A stretch of 64,000 bases of DNA from Zarea fungicola (lineage: Eukaryota > Ascomycota > Sordariomycetes > Hypocreales > Cordycipitaceae): assembly GCA_900169235.1 (NCBI GenBank), contig FWCC01000248.1:1-64000 (forward strand), read 5' to 3'. Below the pieces are notes generated by a model. The model worked only from the letters and a program-made list of their open reading frames with translations. It was not told the DNA's origin and searched no databases. Made by a program: the position numbers and the translations under genes. Every line of letters begins with the position of its first letter. The first letter of the stretch is position 1. Positions 1 through 11,404 of this stretch are shown piece after piece.

Positions 1-741
1 CCAGACCATTCCGATCACTGGCTATAACGTGCCGTCACGAATAACTGGATGCCTTATGCCCGACAGCCACTGGAGAAGAGGCTTTGATGAGAAATATGAG
101 GACGATTTGCGCCTCTTTACTGTGCTCTAACATGACATTCTTTATAATCATTTCTTAGTTCCGGACAGTCCTAGACCTAGTTACTCTATGGCTCCCTATC
201 ATCTACAGAATCATTCCACTCTTTTAAATTCAACCATTACTATGTAAGATAACACTCTGTATTGTATGATAACTGTTGGTATAAGCACAAGCAGTTACGA
301 AGCACGGTACTGAGAGGAGTGTCTCCCAGTAGGTATGCTGATGGTAGCTTGTTGATTAAGGAGATCTAGCTACGGATCGAGGAGGAGTTCCTCTTCAATA
401 TTCAGAAGGTCAAAAGCAGGAAAAACAAAAAACAAACAAGACATATTCCTCTTTCCTCCCTAGTTGCCGTGATGGCCTCGTATCGACAGCGGGCTGCTGT
501 CGGTCACGGCCTTGACCGACGGAAGCCTGCTGTGGCAGGAGTCAGGCCTCACATGAAGAGCTGCTTGGCCTGACTCAGTGGTCACAACAATAACAAATGA
601 TCTTTAGTCCATGGCTCCCGGCATGACACATTGTGATTGTGAGGCCTTGCATTCAATGTCCAACTTTCATACCATCACGCAATACTGTGAGTTTTAGGAG
701 ACCCCATCATCGTACTCCACAGCAACCGTTCTTCTTGATCA
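1..741. other. Intergenic, no gene seen
   Basis: I see no coding signal with start, splice sites and a recognisable protein here. Open frames are short and resemble no family. The right end is the 3' flank of the frameshifted paralogue that follows on the minus strand. Confidence 0.5.
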
Positions 742-1697
742 TTAGTCTTCCTCCCCTTCTGGCTCTGTGGGGTAGAAGCGCGGCACATGCCGAATATCCC
801 AACGCTCTTGTACCCAGGTCGTCGCTGGAGGCATCACCTGCGCCGTCATGGCCGCCCATGACTCTTTGGCCTCTGAATCTGACGCCGATTCTCGTTCCTT
901 TTTATGGGGTTCATCAAACCCTTGGGACCAAAGAAAAACGTGGCTGATGACGACTCGGTCTGTGTCATCCTCCTGAGGGCCTTGTCGGTCTTTCCCTTCC
1001 CCGGGCTGTGGCAGTTGCTGTGTCGGTATGGTATGCCGAATTTCTCATCAACCCAGCCATCTTCTTCTAGCAAGCATAACCAAATAAACATAAAGTTAAT
1101 CAAGGCACCTCTTTTTGTAAACGGCCTCGAGTTGTTCGGCCTGAAGCCCCTAACTCTATTCTCAAATGTATGGACAAGATTCCAATATTCTTGGCCGTTG
1201 AAAGTGCCCGGGATTAAAAAACTCGTTATAGTTACAAGTCCGTCCAACTCCCTGGTTCTAGCTCGTGTGCTATGTTTGTAAAGTCGGAACCGAGATTTCT
1301 TTGACGATGGTGGCTGGGAGCTAGACTCAGCCGAGACTGCTGTGTTGTTGAATTCAGGGAGATTGTCTAGAAACTCAGCACAGGCCGGAGAGGACTGAAA
1401 GTCTCTGAAGTCTTCTAATTTACGCCATTCTAGTAGTTTTCTAGCAGTCAGTAAATCTACTAGGTTTTAACTCGCGTAGAGACACTCACCAATAATATAT
1501 GCGGCTTGAGTTGGGTTGTCTACCATTCTAGCTAATTTCAGCCAAGAACAAGTGTAGACGGTTGCAAGTGGGCCTGCATGAATATCGTCGTGGTCTACAG
1601 TCCACATCGGCCATTCCTGATCTTGTGGTAGGTAGAATTGCGTCCATGTTATTAGCGGTTTATCCTGGCTACGTCTTGCTGGTTTTTTAGGAGACAT
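742..1697 (-). pseudogene. Frameshifted copy A of a two-exon paralogue family
   Basis: This is the first of three related genes at the left of the window. Exon 1 (1697-1490) encodes MSPKKPARR and then the shared stretch LITWTQFYLPQDQEWP. The donor GTGAGT follows codon ..YII, and exon 2 resumes at 1429 with EWRKLEDF. Exon 2 stays in the family frame to DEKFG, about position 1035. The family tail (SHVFLWSQGFDEPHK to VQERWDIRHVPRFYP) then continues in another frame to a stop at 742-744. Total coding length is 896 nt against 897 in copy B, so a single-base deletion in the variable linker (about 965-1005) is the simplest cause. I see no intron that would repair it. The predicted product is truncated. 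Function is unknown. Confidence 0.7.
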
Positions 1698-2472
1698 GGT
1701 ATGCGATTTCGTGTCTGGCAGGTGATGTTGGGAAATGCGATTTCGTGTCTTAACAGTGATGGAGTTGCTGAGCAAGTACTGGGATGTGATGTTGCCTAAT
1801 AGAACTCGGCCAAGTGCGGGGAGCAAGCCCGCCGGATATAATAGTTACCATTTTGAAGTAGTTTTGTCTGAGTTAGTCATTAATTTTATGTGTAACAAGT
1901 GAAGAGGCTGATCCGAGTGCGTCAATGGTGACGCCAGTAGCAACAGTCGCATAAGTGGCGTAAGTTAGGCATCAGCCTTGACGTGGTAGGTGCAGGCATG
2001 GCACGTTGTCAATATACCTGTTGACCATGATGTACATTTCGACGTTTTGTACATAACAGCGCTACTGGTGTCATTCCTTTCCATCTTTAAACAACACTTC
2101 ATCGCGAGTACCATAGCATCAGAATTTCAGAGGAGGCGCAAGTAGACAAACACACTTTATTGCCCTACATGGTCATAATTTCGTGTCGCATGGATGATGT
2201 GGTGAAAACAGCGAAACTTGGAAGAAATAGAACATGGAGTAGAGTAATGTCTCTTTCGCAATTTAGCCACTTCCTTTTTAGATGCACTTACTTCGTGACC
2301 CAGTCTCGTTCTAGTTCAATCCTCTCTGCCAAGCCAAATCGAGACTTTGCACTTTCTCGACTCGGTGCCGGCTTCGTGGATGACAATTATATAAGATATA
2401 GACCTAATGAGTATAGTGACTGTAATGTGTAGAGCTTTGTATTAACCATGTATTTTATTATATATAATATAT
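1698..2472. other. Intergenic between paralogues A and B
   Basis: No convincing gene is visible. Short open frames on both strands lack homology that I recognise and lack introns with good signals. The stretch contains AT-rich patches (for example 2450-2472) and the promoter side of copy A. Confidence 0.45.
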
Positions 2473-3443
2473 TTACTGTGGCTCCTCGTCGAGGTTGGAC
2501 TTGAACGATTCAAGTATTTCCCGCTTCCTTCTCTCAAACTCTGCGTCGGAGCCGTCCTCTGACTCTAGGGGGTAGAAACGAGGAACCTGGCGAATGTCCC
2601 AGCGCTCCTGGACGCAGGTCGTGACAGGAGGCATTAGCTTCGCCGCCAAGTCTTCCCACGACTGTTTGGCCCGCGGGTCAGCCACCGATTCTTGTTCCTG
2701 TTTGTGGGGCTCACTGAAGCCTTGCGACCAAAGGAAGACGTGGCAGAATATGCCTCGGCCATGTTCGTTTTCATGGAGTGTTGGCTGCGGCTGTAATCTG
2801 AACTTCTCATCCATCCAACGATCTTCCTCAAGCACACAGAGCCAAATACGAGAAAACTTGACCCAGGCGCCAGGCATAGTCAAGTGTTCAGAGTTATATG
2901 GCCTGAAATCACCAACTATATTAGAGAATGTGTTGATGAGATGTCTATAGGCTTTGTCGTCAAATTTTCCTGGTACTGAAAACGCCGTCATAGTCACCAG
3001 GCCGTCTAACTCACGAGTTGCCGCCTCAGTACTATGCCTATATAGACGGAACCTAGACTTATTTGACAATGACATTTGCTGTAAGCGAGATTCAACTAAA
3101 GCTGGTGGAGTTTCAGCTTCAGGTAAATTATCCAGAAATTCGGCGCAGGCAGGCGAAGACTGGAAGTTTCTAAAGTCATCCAGTGAATACCATTCTGATG
3201 GCGCTCAGGGCAGTTAGCGCATGCAAAGTGTGTAATTTATGTAATGTGCACAGCATGGAGGTACTGACCGATAATATATGCGGCTTGGTCTGGGTTATCT
3301 ACCATTCTGGCTAAACCCAGCCTAGAGCAGCCATAAACATCCGCCAGAGGGCCCGCGTGGATATCGTCATGATCCACAGACCACACCGGCCATTCCTGGC
3401 CCTGTAGATAGAATTGGGTCCAGGTGATGAGCCGTTTCACCAT
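2473..3443 (-). CDS. Unidentified two-exon protein, paralogue B (298 aa)
   Basis: I do not recognise a named family. Exon 1 runs 3443-3269 (donor GTCAGT) and exon 2 runs 3194-2473 (acceptor ATCAG). The sum of 897 nt is in frame. Shared blocks with copies A and C are LITWT.FYL..QEWP.W...DI..GPL near the N-terminus, then ARMVDNP..AAYIIEW....DF..F.SSPAC..FL..LPE, RELDGLVT.TAFSVPG.F, IWLCVLEEDRW..EKF, and VQERWDIR.VP near the C-terminus. The W..(x)DF..F.SSP.C..FL..L pattern resembles fungal dimeric alpha/beta-barrel (ABM-like) proteins, possibly as a duplicated barrel; this is inference. The start was chosen at 3443 by alignment with C, although the frame is open further upstream to 3683. No signal peptide is seen. 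Confidence 0.7.
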
Positions 3444-5062
3444 TGGGGAGAGCTTTGGAGTTTCTCTTAGGGTTCTCTTTGTAATGGAGTTTCTGGCAGA
3501 CGATGATGAAAAAGATGCTGAATAGGTGCTTGGGCGTGGGTCAATCTTTATACTTTCGGGCTGTCCACAAGTCGCCTGATCCAACTCAGACGACCCCTCG
3601 GGCATCACGTTATGCAGCACCAAGTAAAACGGTACTCGTGTAGTAGGCGACTTAGTTGGTGCTAAAATGATTCTTTTCCGCACCCAAGTTCTTATGAACT
3701 AAGGCAAGGAACTTGTGACAAAGGTGCCTCACTTTGCTTACACGCGGTATCAATTAGTTAACGGGCATTGCTCGCTATCACACTTGAGGTGCTAATCAGT
3801 CTAAAGCCTAATTTTACGACGAAGAAAAAGCCTAAGCTAAATATATAATAAACTGTATATAAAAAAAATTAGCAAATTAAAGGCTAGCAGTTCACTGCTC
3901 AGTTACGCAGGGAGAGTGCTAGAATCGGCATCTCAACGACGTATGTATTTCCTGTCATCCCTCTCTGCAGCTCTGGATCAGAATCTAGCTCGGATTGCGG
4001 ACCGACATCCCCCCCAAAAGAGCATGCTCTTGGAGAGGGCCACTGCCTCCCGTTCGACTGCCCGTTACAGCCATGATAGCGACGTTAAAAGCGATGAACA
4101 GGCCAGAATGATCGGTGATTTACTTGGCGTATTTTCTATTATATAAGATTCGAGGTGAAATGGGAGTGTTTAATAGAAGGGGGCACTGGTATTGGGAAAC
4201 GTGTGAGGACATATTTTGTAGAATTGTCTTTAGTACTAGGTAAACAATAGCCCATCATTTTTCTGAGACCATGTATTAAGGCATGGGAGCTGCTTCGAAA
4301 GCAAGATTCAAACGCTTGTCACGAAGCATAAAATCCCAACTCTGCGGTATAGATCGCCGAGGTCAGTTCCAAAAAGGTGATGCTGTGAGTGATAAAAGTA
4401 GTTAAACTTAATTTTTAGGATTGGTCACTGTGTTTTTGGATGAACCTTTGCTGCACTTACAATGACATCTCTCGAACATCGCGATCCGTATGCGACTCGG
4501 CCGAGCCGCCGCATGGTTCGCAAAAAGTGAGGTGCCAGCACTGGCCGCCACTCACCACGTTACGGCACGACCGTTCGGCGGCAGGTATGCGTGTGACAAG
4601 AAGGCGACCAGTTATTGGAGAAGGTTGGTGCCTGGATTCCCACAGCACTGTGTGGCGAATTCCCGCATTTCTTGGGCGGGCCCTACTTGGCAAAGGTACA
4701 GTGATTTTCTATTCAGTGTCAGGCCGGCAATGACTTCAACCATGGCTTCAAGTATGAATTGTTTGAGCAAACTTGGCGTTTTTTTTTACAGCGGGGGCTT
4801 TGCAACTCGCACTTCCATTTACAAACCTACCTTGTTCTGGCACATCACATTTTGCGAACCAATTGGCTGCTGCATTTGGCTACAGACGGCGGCGCTTTGC
4901 AACTTACAGACAAGCTAAAGTAATAATAATAAGTGCTACAAAAAATATAAATACCCCTCCTTGCCCTGCCAACCCTCAACATATATGTGAAGGAAGTATC
5001 AACCACGAAAGCCACCGCACAAAAAAACCGGGCATTGAACGCCCCCCGTTCTAACAGAAAAA
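3444..5062. other. Long intergenic stretch between divergent paralogues B and C
   Basis: About 1.6 kb separates the 5' ends of copies B (minus) and C (plus), so both promoters must lie here. An AT-rich block sits at about 3780-3890. A TATA-like AATATAAATA lies at about 4940, roughly 115 nt before the ATG of copy C. Open frames at 4440-4920 look like chance frames: no family, no introns, overlapping on both strands. Confidence 0.45.
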
Positions 5063-6177
5063 ATGGCTCGACGTCCAGCTAGAAAACTAGTTATCCCTTC
5101 AAAGGCCCTCATCACCTGGACGCGTTTTTACCTGCCGCGCGACCAGGAGTGGCCCGTGTGGGCTGGACATGAGGATATCTACAGTGGCCCGCTCCTTGAC
5201 CTAGGTGTTAGGACACTGAGGCTTGGGAGAATGGTAGATGACCCTGAGCTGGCCGCCTACATTATTGGTATGTATTGCTCTTTTAAACCCTATTTGCAGT
5301 GGCATAGCTGCGGTGCTATACGCCACAGTTATATTTATAATGACCCTTAACTAAACCAGAGAAAACAGAATGGAAGAAACCCGAAGACTTTAGCCATTTC
5401 TTGTCTTCGCCCGCCTGCGTTGTGTTTCTAAACAACCTTCCTGAATCCAACATTGCTGCCGCATCGGTGACCGAGGCCGGCTCACACCTGGATCTGCTTA
5501 CATTGGAAGACGAGACTGCCGCCTCTGGCCCGTCGTCGCTTGCCAAGTCTCGCTTCCTGCTCTGCCAGCACAGCACGGAGGCTGCAACACGCGAGCTAGA
5601 CGGTCTCGTCACCCTGACCGCCTTTTCGGTGCCAGGCCAGTTCAATATTACTGACAGCGCTTATTGGGCCCTTGTAAATACGCTGGTGCATAAGTTTGGG
5701 GAATTTACGCCACTTGACGGGTCCAGGGTCAGGCAAAGACATGACTTACAAATGAGGTTCTCCGCCATATGGCTGTGCGTCTTGGAAGAGGATGGCTGGG
5801 TGACAGAGAAATTCGGAGCACCTTCATCACAGCAACTGGTGCAGCCGAAATTGCAACAGCAGGAGGATCAGCAGCAGGCGCAAAGAATTGAAACAGGCCG
5901 CGCCATATTCTGCCACATCTTTAGATGGACTGAGTGCTACGATGAACCACATGAGATAGAAGCGATGGCGACAGAAGATGCAAAGGCAAAAGAGACGTGG
6001 GAGCAGGCTGCTGCGCGGCTTATGCCGCCTGCCACGGCCTGGGTGCAGGAGCGCTGGGACATTCGCGACGTGCCACTCTTCGAGCCGCCGGAGCTCCAGG
6101 AAGGGCCCGAGTGGGAAGAGGCACAGGAGCTAAAACGGCAGGTTCAGGAGTTTCGTTCACAACGTGGCCTCGATTAA
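5063..6177 (+). CDS. Unidentified two-exon protein, paralogue C (337 aa)
   Basis: This is the best preserved member of the three-copy family. Exon 1 is 5063-5267, the intron starts GTATGT, and exon 2 is 5369-6177 after an AAACAG acceptor; 1014 coding nt in frame. The N-terminus MARRPARK is basic and is followed by LITWTRFYLPRDQEWPVW. The middle has RMVDDPELAAYIIEWKKPEDF and FLSSPACVVFLNNLPES. A Gln-rich linker (about residues 230-255) sits exactly where copy A carries its frameshift. The C-terminal half ends with MPPATAWVQERWDIRDVP and an acidic tail. It is transcribed away from copies A and B. The fold may be ABM-like by motif shape only. Cytosolic location is inferred from the lack of a signal peptide or membrane segment. 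Confidence 0.8.
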
Positions 6178-6449
6178 GTGTTGCGCCTCACCCATCGTGG
6201 GATCATGACGCAGCTATGTAACTCAAAATAATTCTAGTGCAGTACCATTTAGTATCCCAGGCTTCTATACGTCCTAGACAGCATTGTATTTCTTGACTAG
6301 TTTTTAAATAGCAGATATGAAGTTATTCATGGCAGATTATAAAGTCCAGGAGGTATATCTCTGAGAGAACTAAAGCGTCACCCTAAAGCATCACCCATAA
6401 GGAAAGTAGCGCCCGTAGCCACAATCCTCCTATACACATCCAATGCATA

Positions 6450-7874
6450 CTAAGGTTTTATTGCCCCTAGAATGTTCTTACCGCCCACTTTCACGATCCT
6501 GAAGTCCCATTTCTGGGGAATAGACTCGGGATTATCGCCTGCCCGTTCCCCAAACAGGTGATACATGTGAGTAACGAAGAAGACAAAACTTTCAGGGTTC
6601 CTGAGCATCCTAGAAGTGTCGCTGTCTGCCGTGCTGATGGCTTTACCGAGGTCATCTGTAAAAAAACGGCACAGGAATGGTTAGAAAATGTTGGGTTCTA
6701 TACAAAGGGAAGCAGATGGTAAAAGAGGCGCAAAACGACGAACGAAGCAAAGGGAAAAACAGGAACGGGGACCTGGAAACAACCCCAACGAGCCGGCAAG
6801 ACATAATTTTTATGTGAGTACTGTGCTGGCTTCATTCTTGTTTCCCCCCCTCCTCGGTCACGCGGGAGAGGGGCGTGGGAGGGGAGGGCTTGGCCACGGA
6901 TTGGTTGCGACTTACAGATCTCGTCGTCGCCTGAATCAAAGAAGCCGCCGCGGAGGAGGTGAAAGGCCTCGTGGAGAAGTGTCGTGCTCCGGGGAATGAC
7001 GGTGGCGAAGTTGGTGTTCACACTGATGGCATTGCTGGCGTCGCGGTAGCTCGCTGGCCGTCTGCTATTGCTGAACGCCTCGGGGCACAGGATGACTGCC
7101 CAGATTCGGTCACCGTTTTCCGCCTTGCCGCTAGACCCGCGTACAAGCTTCTGCAGCGTGGCGGTGGCCCCTAGATCGTCAGCGCCATAGCAGAAATTGC
7201 CGCCCTCCTCCTCGAAGTAGTAGCCGTTGAGGGTAGTGAGGTCGCCGGCCCACCACGGATGGATGCGGGAGTCGACAGCAAGCTTATCCTGGTACAGGTC
7301 CACGTCACGGATATAAACTGGCTCGTTTTTGTTGTTACGCATCTCTTTTCCCTCAAAATCCAGCGCAGGATCGCTGGGCTGGTGCCCGGCGAGAAAGGTG
7401 CTGTCGCAGAAGAGCCAGTAACCTTCGCGGGGGTACATGAAGCCGGAGTTATTCTCCATTGGTTGGCGGTTCAAGAAGTTGTATACAAAATCGAGTTCAT
7501 CTTGGGAGCAGGTCAGCATGGGGTCATCATGTACATTGTGAAATAAAAACACTTTTGACTCGCGTGACGTCCCGCCTTCTTTGGCCTCTCTTGCCCAATG
7601 ACCCAGCCGCATTGATGCCGAAAAATAGGTACATCGACCTCCGAACCCGAGGGTCCTGGTCGTACCTATTCTCAATCGCTTCGATGGCTGTCTGCAGACT
7701 CCAGAGACATTCGGTTTGCCAGTCTTCTAGCACCTCCCTGTACGAGTCGCAGCCTCCGTCCCTCGGCCCGTCCCAGATGGTAAAGATGTCGGACATTTGC
7801 AGCGCGGCAACGGTGGCCCATTGCAAGACGGCGAGGACGGCGATCAGGCCGCCAAGAGGCGAAATTCTTGCCAT
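6450..7874 (-). CDS. Secreted HExxH zinc metallopeptidase, M35/Lys-endopeptidase-like (370 aa)
   Basis: This is a predicted extracellular zinc protease. Exons are 7874-7553, 7500-6916 and 6655-6450, totalling 1113 nt. Intron 1 is 52 nt (GTGTTT, branch CTGAC, CAAG). Intron 2 is 260 nt with GTAAGT, branch CTAAC and a T-rich TTTTTTACAG acceptor. The protein starts MARISPLGGLIAVLAVLQW, a signal peptide. It then has a CDSY..V.EDW stretch, GYWLFCDSTFLAG, WWAGDLTTLNGYYF, and the catalytic LLHEAFHLL with H284, E285 and H288. A following DDEIYDLGKA can supply the acidic third ligand used by aspzincin-type enzymes. The order matches fungal proteins annotated as lysine-specific metallo-endopeptidase-like. 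The spliced product has an intact zinc site and should be active. Substrate is unknown. Confidence 0.85.
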
Positions 7875-8951
7875 TATGCGATTTAAAGTTACAGTTACAA
7901 GAAATTTGGGAAGCTTTTTTTTTTTTTTACGAGAATTGATGGCGCTCACACAATGAGAGAGAATAGGACTGGGGAGTGTAGATTGAAAGGGGATTGGAAC
8001 TTTGGCAGTATCTGTGACGGTGCCTGGGCGTCGGTGTTGTCCAGAATGAATGTGATGGGTAGCTTCCTGTTTAATCACCGAACATACAAGTTCCGCCGAG
8101 GGCAACATGAGTCGGTCCTACAGGGCACAGTTACACTTTTACGCCGGCAAATGTTTACAATGGCCTGCAGAGTAGAGGCTGTGAAAAAAATCAATCCATA
8201 CAGGCACACCCCGTGTCCGCGTGGGGTTTCCGATGCAAAATCCCGGAAGTATTCTCTTGGCTAACGTAACCCTGATATATTTCTGTTATGAATGTAGCAG
8301 ATATCCCACGTTTGGCAGCATTAGCCTGTGGACAGCGTAACTGCATTTTCTAATTACAACTCCGACATGCGTCAGAGTCCTCCCCACCACACACTTCCTT
8401 CGGGATACCGTTTCTGGCGACAGACGTGATCGCGAGTTTAATTGCGAAAATTATTCCTCTTACATCAATCTAAAAGAGTGAATTACGGTATAGACGGAGT
8501 AGTGTAAATAATATCTTAGGGCAGGTGATCAGTTTTGCCACCTACTGAACCCTATAGGTGGGGAGTTCGTTAATATAGCTACCTGATCAAGCCGCATTGC
8601 TAAGCGATTTCGGAATAAGATGAATTTTCAAAGCTAACTAGATTTAATAGAGGCATACCTGCTCTGCAATAGCTGCCTTTCACGAAGCTGGCACCAGTCT
8701 AGCAAGCACAAGGTCTCGATTGGCGAGGCGGAGAGGGCTGGATCAAGAAACAAGTTCACCAAAAACGGAAATGGCCAATATGCGAAAGCAGATTTTATCC
8801 AATTTCAAGTGTACTCCTTCCAAGTTCTGCTGTCTCCACCACAGTTGACACAATCATGGTTAGGTAGGGCGAGAGAGTATGTTCGCGTCTGCTTGCCCGC
8901 CTGCCCGCCCGCCCTGAAGCTCTGCACCCATCCCCAATGCCAAGGCTAAAA
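7875..8951. other. Intergenic
   Basis: The right part is upstream of nothing certain, and the left part is the promoter of the metallopeptidase, with a poly-T/A run at 7915-7928. A low-complexity GCCC/GCCTGCCC tract lies at about 8893-8914. No gene is supported. Confidence 0.45.
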
Positions 8952-9248
8952 CTAATTATATACTAAAAAGTAGCCACAATCGTTACAATTATGCCATTTG
9001 TCACATAGTCCTTGCCGGCAGGTCTGGCTCATGTACCTCGGGTTGGACGCACCGACAGCAACGCCTCCTCTGTTGACGCCACTACAGCATCCGTCACAGC
9101 ACCTAAATGAGTGAGTCCCCCTATAATGGCGGAGGAGGTTATCGCAGAAGCTACATATTGTTCTCGTATTAATGACCCTTAATTTCTGTAGCATTGTTCC
9201 AGTTTCCTTGGAGTACGCAATGTTTTGGCCAACTTCAGGCGATGGCAA
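8952..9248 (-). CDS. Possible small Cys-rich protein (98 aa)
   Basis: A 98-codon frame is rich in paired cysteines: CSFCD, then RCCDGCC, then CRQGLC and WHNCNDCGYF near the end, roughly ten cysteines in sixty residues. Such clustering suggests a zinc-binding or disulfide-rich fold and is unusual for a chance frame. No signal peptide, promoter signal or intron is evident, and no partner gene is adjacent. It could be the surviving last exon of a larger gene. I do not recognise the family. Confidence 0.3.
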   Translation of the reverse strand: MPSPEVGQNIAYSKETGTMLQKLRVINTRTICSFCDNLLRHYRGTHSFRCCDGCCSGVNRGGVAVGASNPRYMSQTCRQGLCDKWHNCNDCGYFLVYN

Positions 9249-9452
9249 AAGTTACAAACCATTCTAGTTTAAAACGTAATCCCAATAGACAGAAGTCGAA
9301 GCCCGTTCTGGACGACCACACCGCGGAAACTTTGTAGCGTGGTTTCAGTGCTAGCTGTATAATGTACCAAAAGAGAGTATTGCAAGTTGACGGGCTTCCT
9401 ATGGCGACTTTCTCCGCGAGTCTTCTGCAGATTAATCAATATTAATTTGCAT

Positions 9453-9476
9453 GTCGGCGTCGGCGTCGGCGTCGGC
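9453..9476. repeat. (GTCGGC)4 hexanucleotide tandem repeat
   Basis: Four perfect copies of a 6-nt unit lie in otherwise AT-leaning intergenic DNA. The array is short and is probably a polymorphic microsatellite. Confidence 0.9.
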
Positions 9477-9703
9477 GCAAGTGGTCCACAGACTACTGTA
9501 TGAACCACACTTGTGGTTTACACCCAACGCATGCAGGCAATATGTCACCTGGACGTACTAATCTAACGCAGTAGTCGGAGGCTCTTATTTTTTTAGAAGG
9601 CCAATTTTCTTACAGCGGTAAGACTAAGTTCCGGTCGCTGCATTCATCTTGATCCTTTTTTATCCCCTTTCGGTGTCTAGTAAACTAGGTCCATCCTCAC
9701 ACC

Positions 9704-10215
9704 ATGGGAGCCAGACGGGTTTTTACACTTCCTGCCCTGGCACTGCCTTATGCATATGTATGTACATGACAGCCCACTAAGCAGCGACGTTACAGGCAGC
9801 CCAGTCGCTATCGTGCCTGATCCGCCAGTTGAATGCACGTTGCTAGGCAGAGGGAAAGCTACGGCAAGGTCGGATGCATCCTCGGTTTTTATGTAACCGG
9901 ACAGGAGGGCTACCCGGCTGACGCTCCGCGTTTTGATATTTATTGCGACACGGGAGGATGGCCCCCTCCCAAGGAATCGATCAAGTGCAAGCATGAAATT
10001 CCGTACATGCATTCAGAAGTATTCTTCAAGGCCGAGTGGAGGTATACCCTACTCATTTTCTGTGGGATGGTTCGGTTTCGCATCAGTACACGACGTTAGG
10101 CAATGTGGCTTTAAATGTAACCGGGTATAGCACGGCGGAGCCACCGTTGGAGGCTTCGAAGTGCAAGGGCATTACTGTTGTGTGGCAGGACGCTGCCTCG
10201 GGGGTGGCGGTTTAG
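9704..10215 (+). pseudogene. Possible broken small secreted protein locus
   Basis: An ATG at 9704 opens a short hydrophobic leader (MGARRVFTLPALALPYAY) with a GTATGT donor behind it. After a GGCAG acceptor (about 9853) one frame reads ESYGKVGCILGFYVTG then FDIYCDTGGW and SIKCKHE. The reading then appears to jump frame around 9996-10095, where another frame gives HFLWDGSVSHQYTTLGN, VALNVTGYSTAEPP and CKGITVVWQDAASGVAV before a stop at 10213-10215. Glycine and cysteine spacing resembles a small fungal secreted beta-sandwich protein, but I cannot name a family. No intron of sensible length links the two frames, so it is read as a frameshifted relic. Confidence 0.28.
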
Positions 10216-10849
10216 CCCAGTCTTTGGGATAGTTCCAAGACGTTACTAATGTAGCTCCCTTGTGTCTGATTGTCGTTTAATACGCCGGCTGTAAGAAAAT
10301 AACCAATTTTCTGTATATATTATTCACTACTAAAGATGTCCCACACGCAAGAGAAACCAGGACGATATTTGAGCCACTAACCCGTTTCGTGACGGTAGAA
10401 TATGTCAAGCTTTCAATTCTATCATTGCATAAAGCCTACCATGCCTTCTTCAATATAAACCCACTTATACATTAATGGTTAGTCATGGACTAGCAATATT
10501 CATAACGCAAGTTAGTCGCTGTGAGTCTGCTTGAAAGAGTGACCAGAAGCTGCTAGATAGGTAATAAATTTAAAATTATATCCAATATTATGCATCAAAA
10601 AGTCAAGAGTAACTAGTTAGGGGCTCATCTTTAGGGAGAAGCCACTATCAATAAAAGGCCAACTACCGATAGGATCTCCATGTCGCGGAGTCTTTACTAC
10701 AACCAAGCACTGCGGGAAGTAAATTTCAATGTTTTATTATTGCTATCTATTAATAAATATTGAATTTCTAGTTCGCTCGGTACTATCGCCACCTTTGCCT
10801 CTGACTCTCGTCGCCAACACGACTACCCTGTCGAGGTGATGACAGGCTA
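10216..10849. other. Intergenic, AT-rich
   Basis: AT-rich sequence, especially 10290-10340 and 10555-10760, with no supported gene. It lies 3' of the zinc-cluster relic on the minus strand. Confidence 0.45.
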
Positions 10850-11404
10850 TTATCTTATCTGCAGTGCCATTCTTGATAAGTGGGTGAGCCTCTGTAGAAT
10901 ATCAAGCGTTGCATCAATTCGAGATACTGTTTGACCTGTGCCGGACTCTCCGTCAATTTGCTGACATATGCGCCGTATACATGCGAGCTGGAACTCCATC
11001 GTATTAGCGACTGCTAGCAACTGCAGCAGCTCATGTACGCTCATTCGCCCTGTTGTCGCATTTGAAGTATAACAACCTAGACTTTCTACCATTTGGTAGT
11101 AGGTATTTACAACACTGCCCGCCACCGAAACCAGATGTATGAAACATGACGTGTCGCGTTGTTGAAACGGCTGACTCTCAAAGAGCAGTATAGTCTCACA
11201 AAGAGTAGAGACTAAGAAGCTAATAGACTCAAACGCGGTGTGTCCACTCTGACCCAAGAGGCTCTGTGGTATGTATTCATTTAATTTGAGCAATAGAAAT
11301 GATAGGTCTGTAGTGCAAGCCGCTCGAGACTGAGGCGACTTGACACAGCGCGTTTTACGCCGATGGCAATTATCGCAAGCCGTTCTCAAAGTATAACTCA
11401 TCAC
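10850..11404 (-). pseudogene. Zn2Cys6 regulator with internal deletion (184 aa)
   Basis: The N-terminus reads ACDNCHRRKTRC, the first half of a fungal Zn2Cys6 DNA-binding domain (C-x2-C-x6-C). A fourth cysteine follows (SRAAC), but the last C-x2-C/C-x6-C half is absent and the sequence runs straight into helical C-terminal material (SVHELLQLLAVANTMEFQLACIRRIC split over two short stretches). The remaining 150 residues resemble the C-terminal part of AflR-like cluster regulators. Full-length members of this group run to several hundred residues, so a middle segment seems lost. The zinc cluster cannot form as written. No biosynthetic genes lie next to it. It might still encode a short protein but is best read as a relic. 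Confidence 0.5.

Noticed and set aside
4440..5054. Overlapping frames of 80-140 codons
   Set aside because: Several frames on both strands cover the same bases with no recognisable protein or splice signals; they lie in the promoter of paralogue C.
7527..8108. Longer N-terminus for the metallopeptidase (start at 8108)
   Set aside because: It would bury the signal peptide that begins at 7874 and adds unrelated, low-quality sequence.
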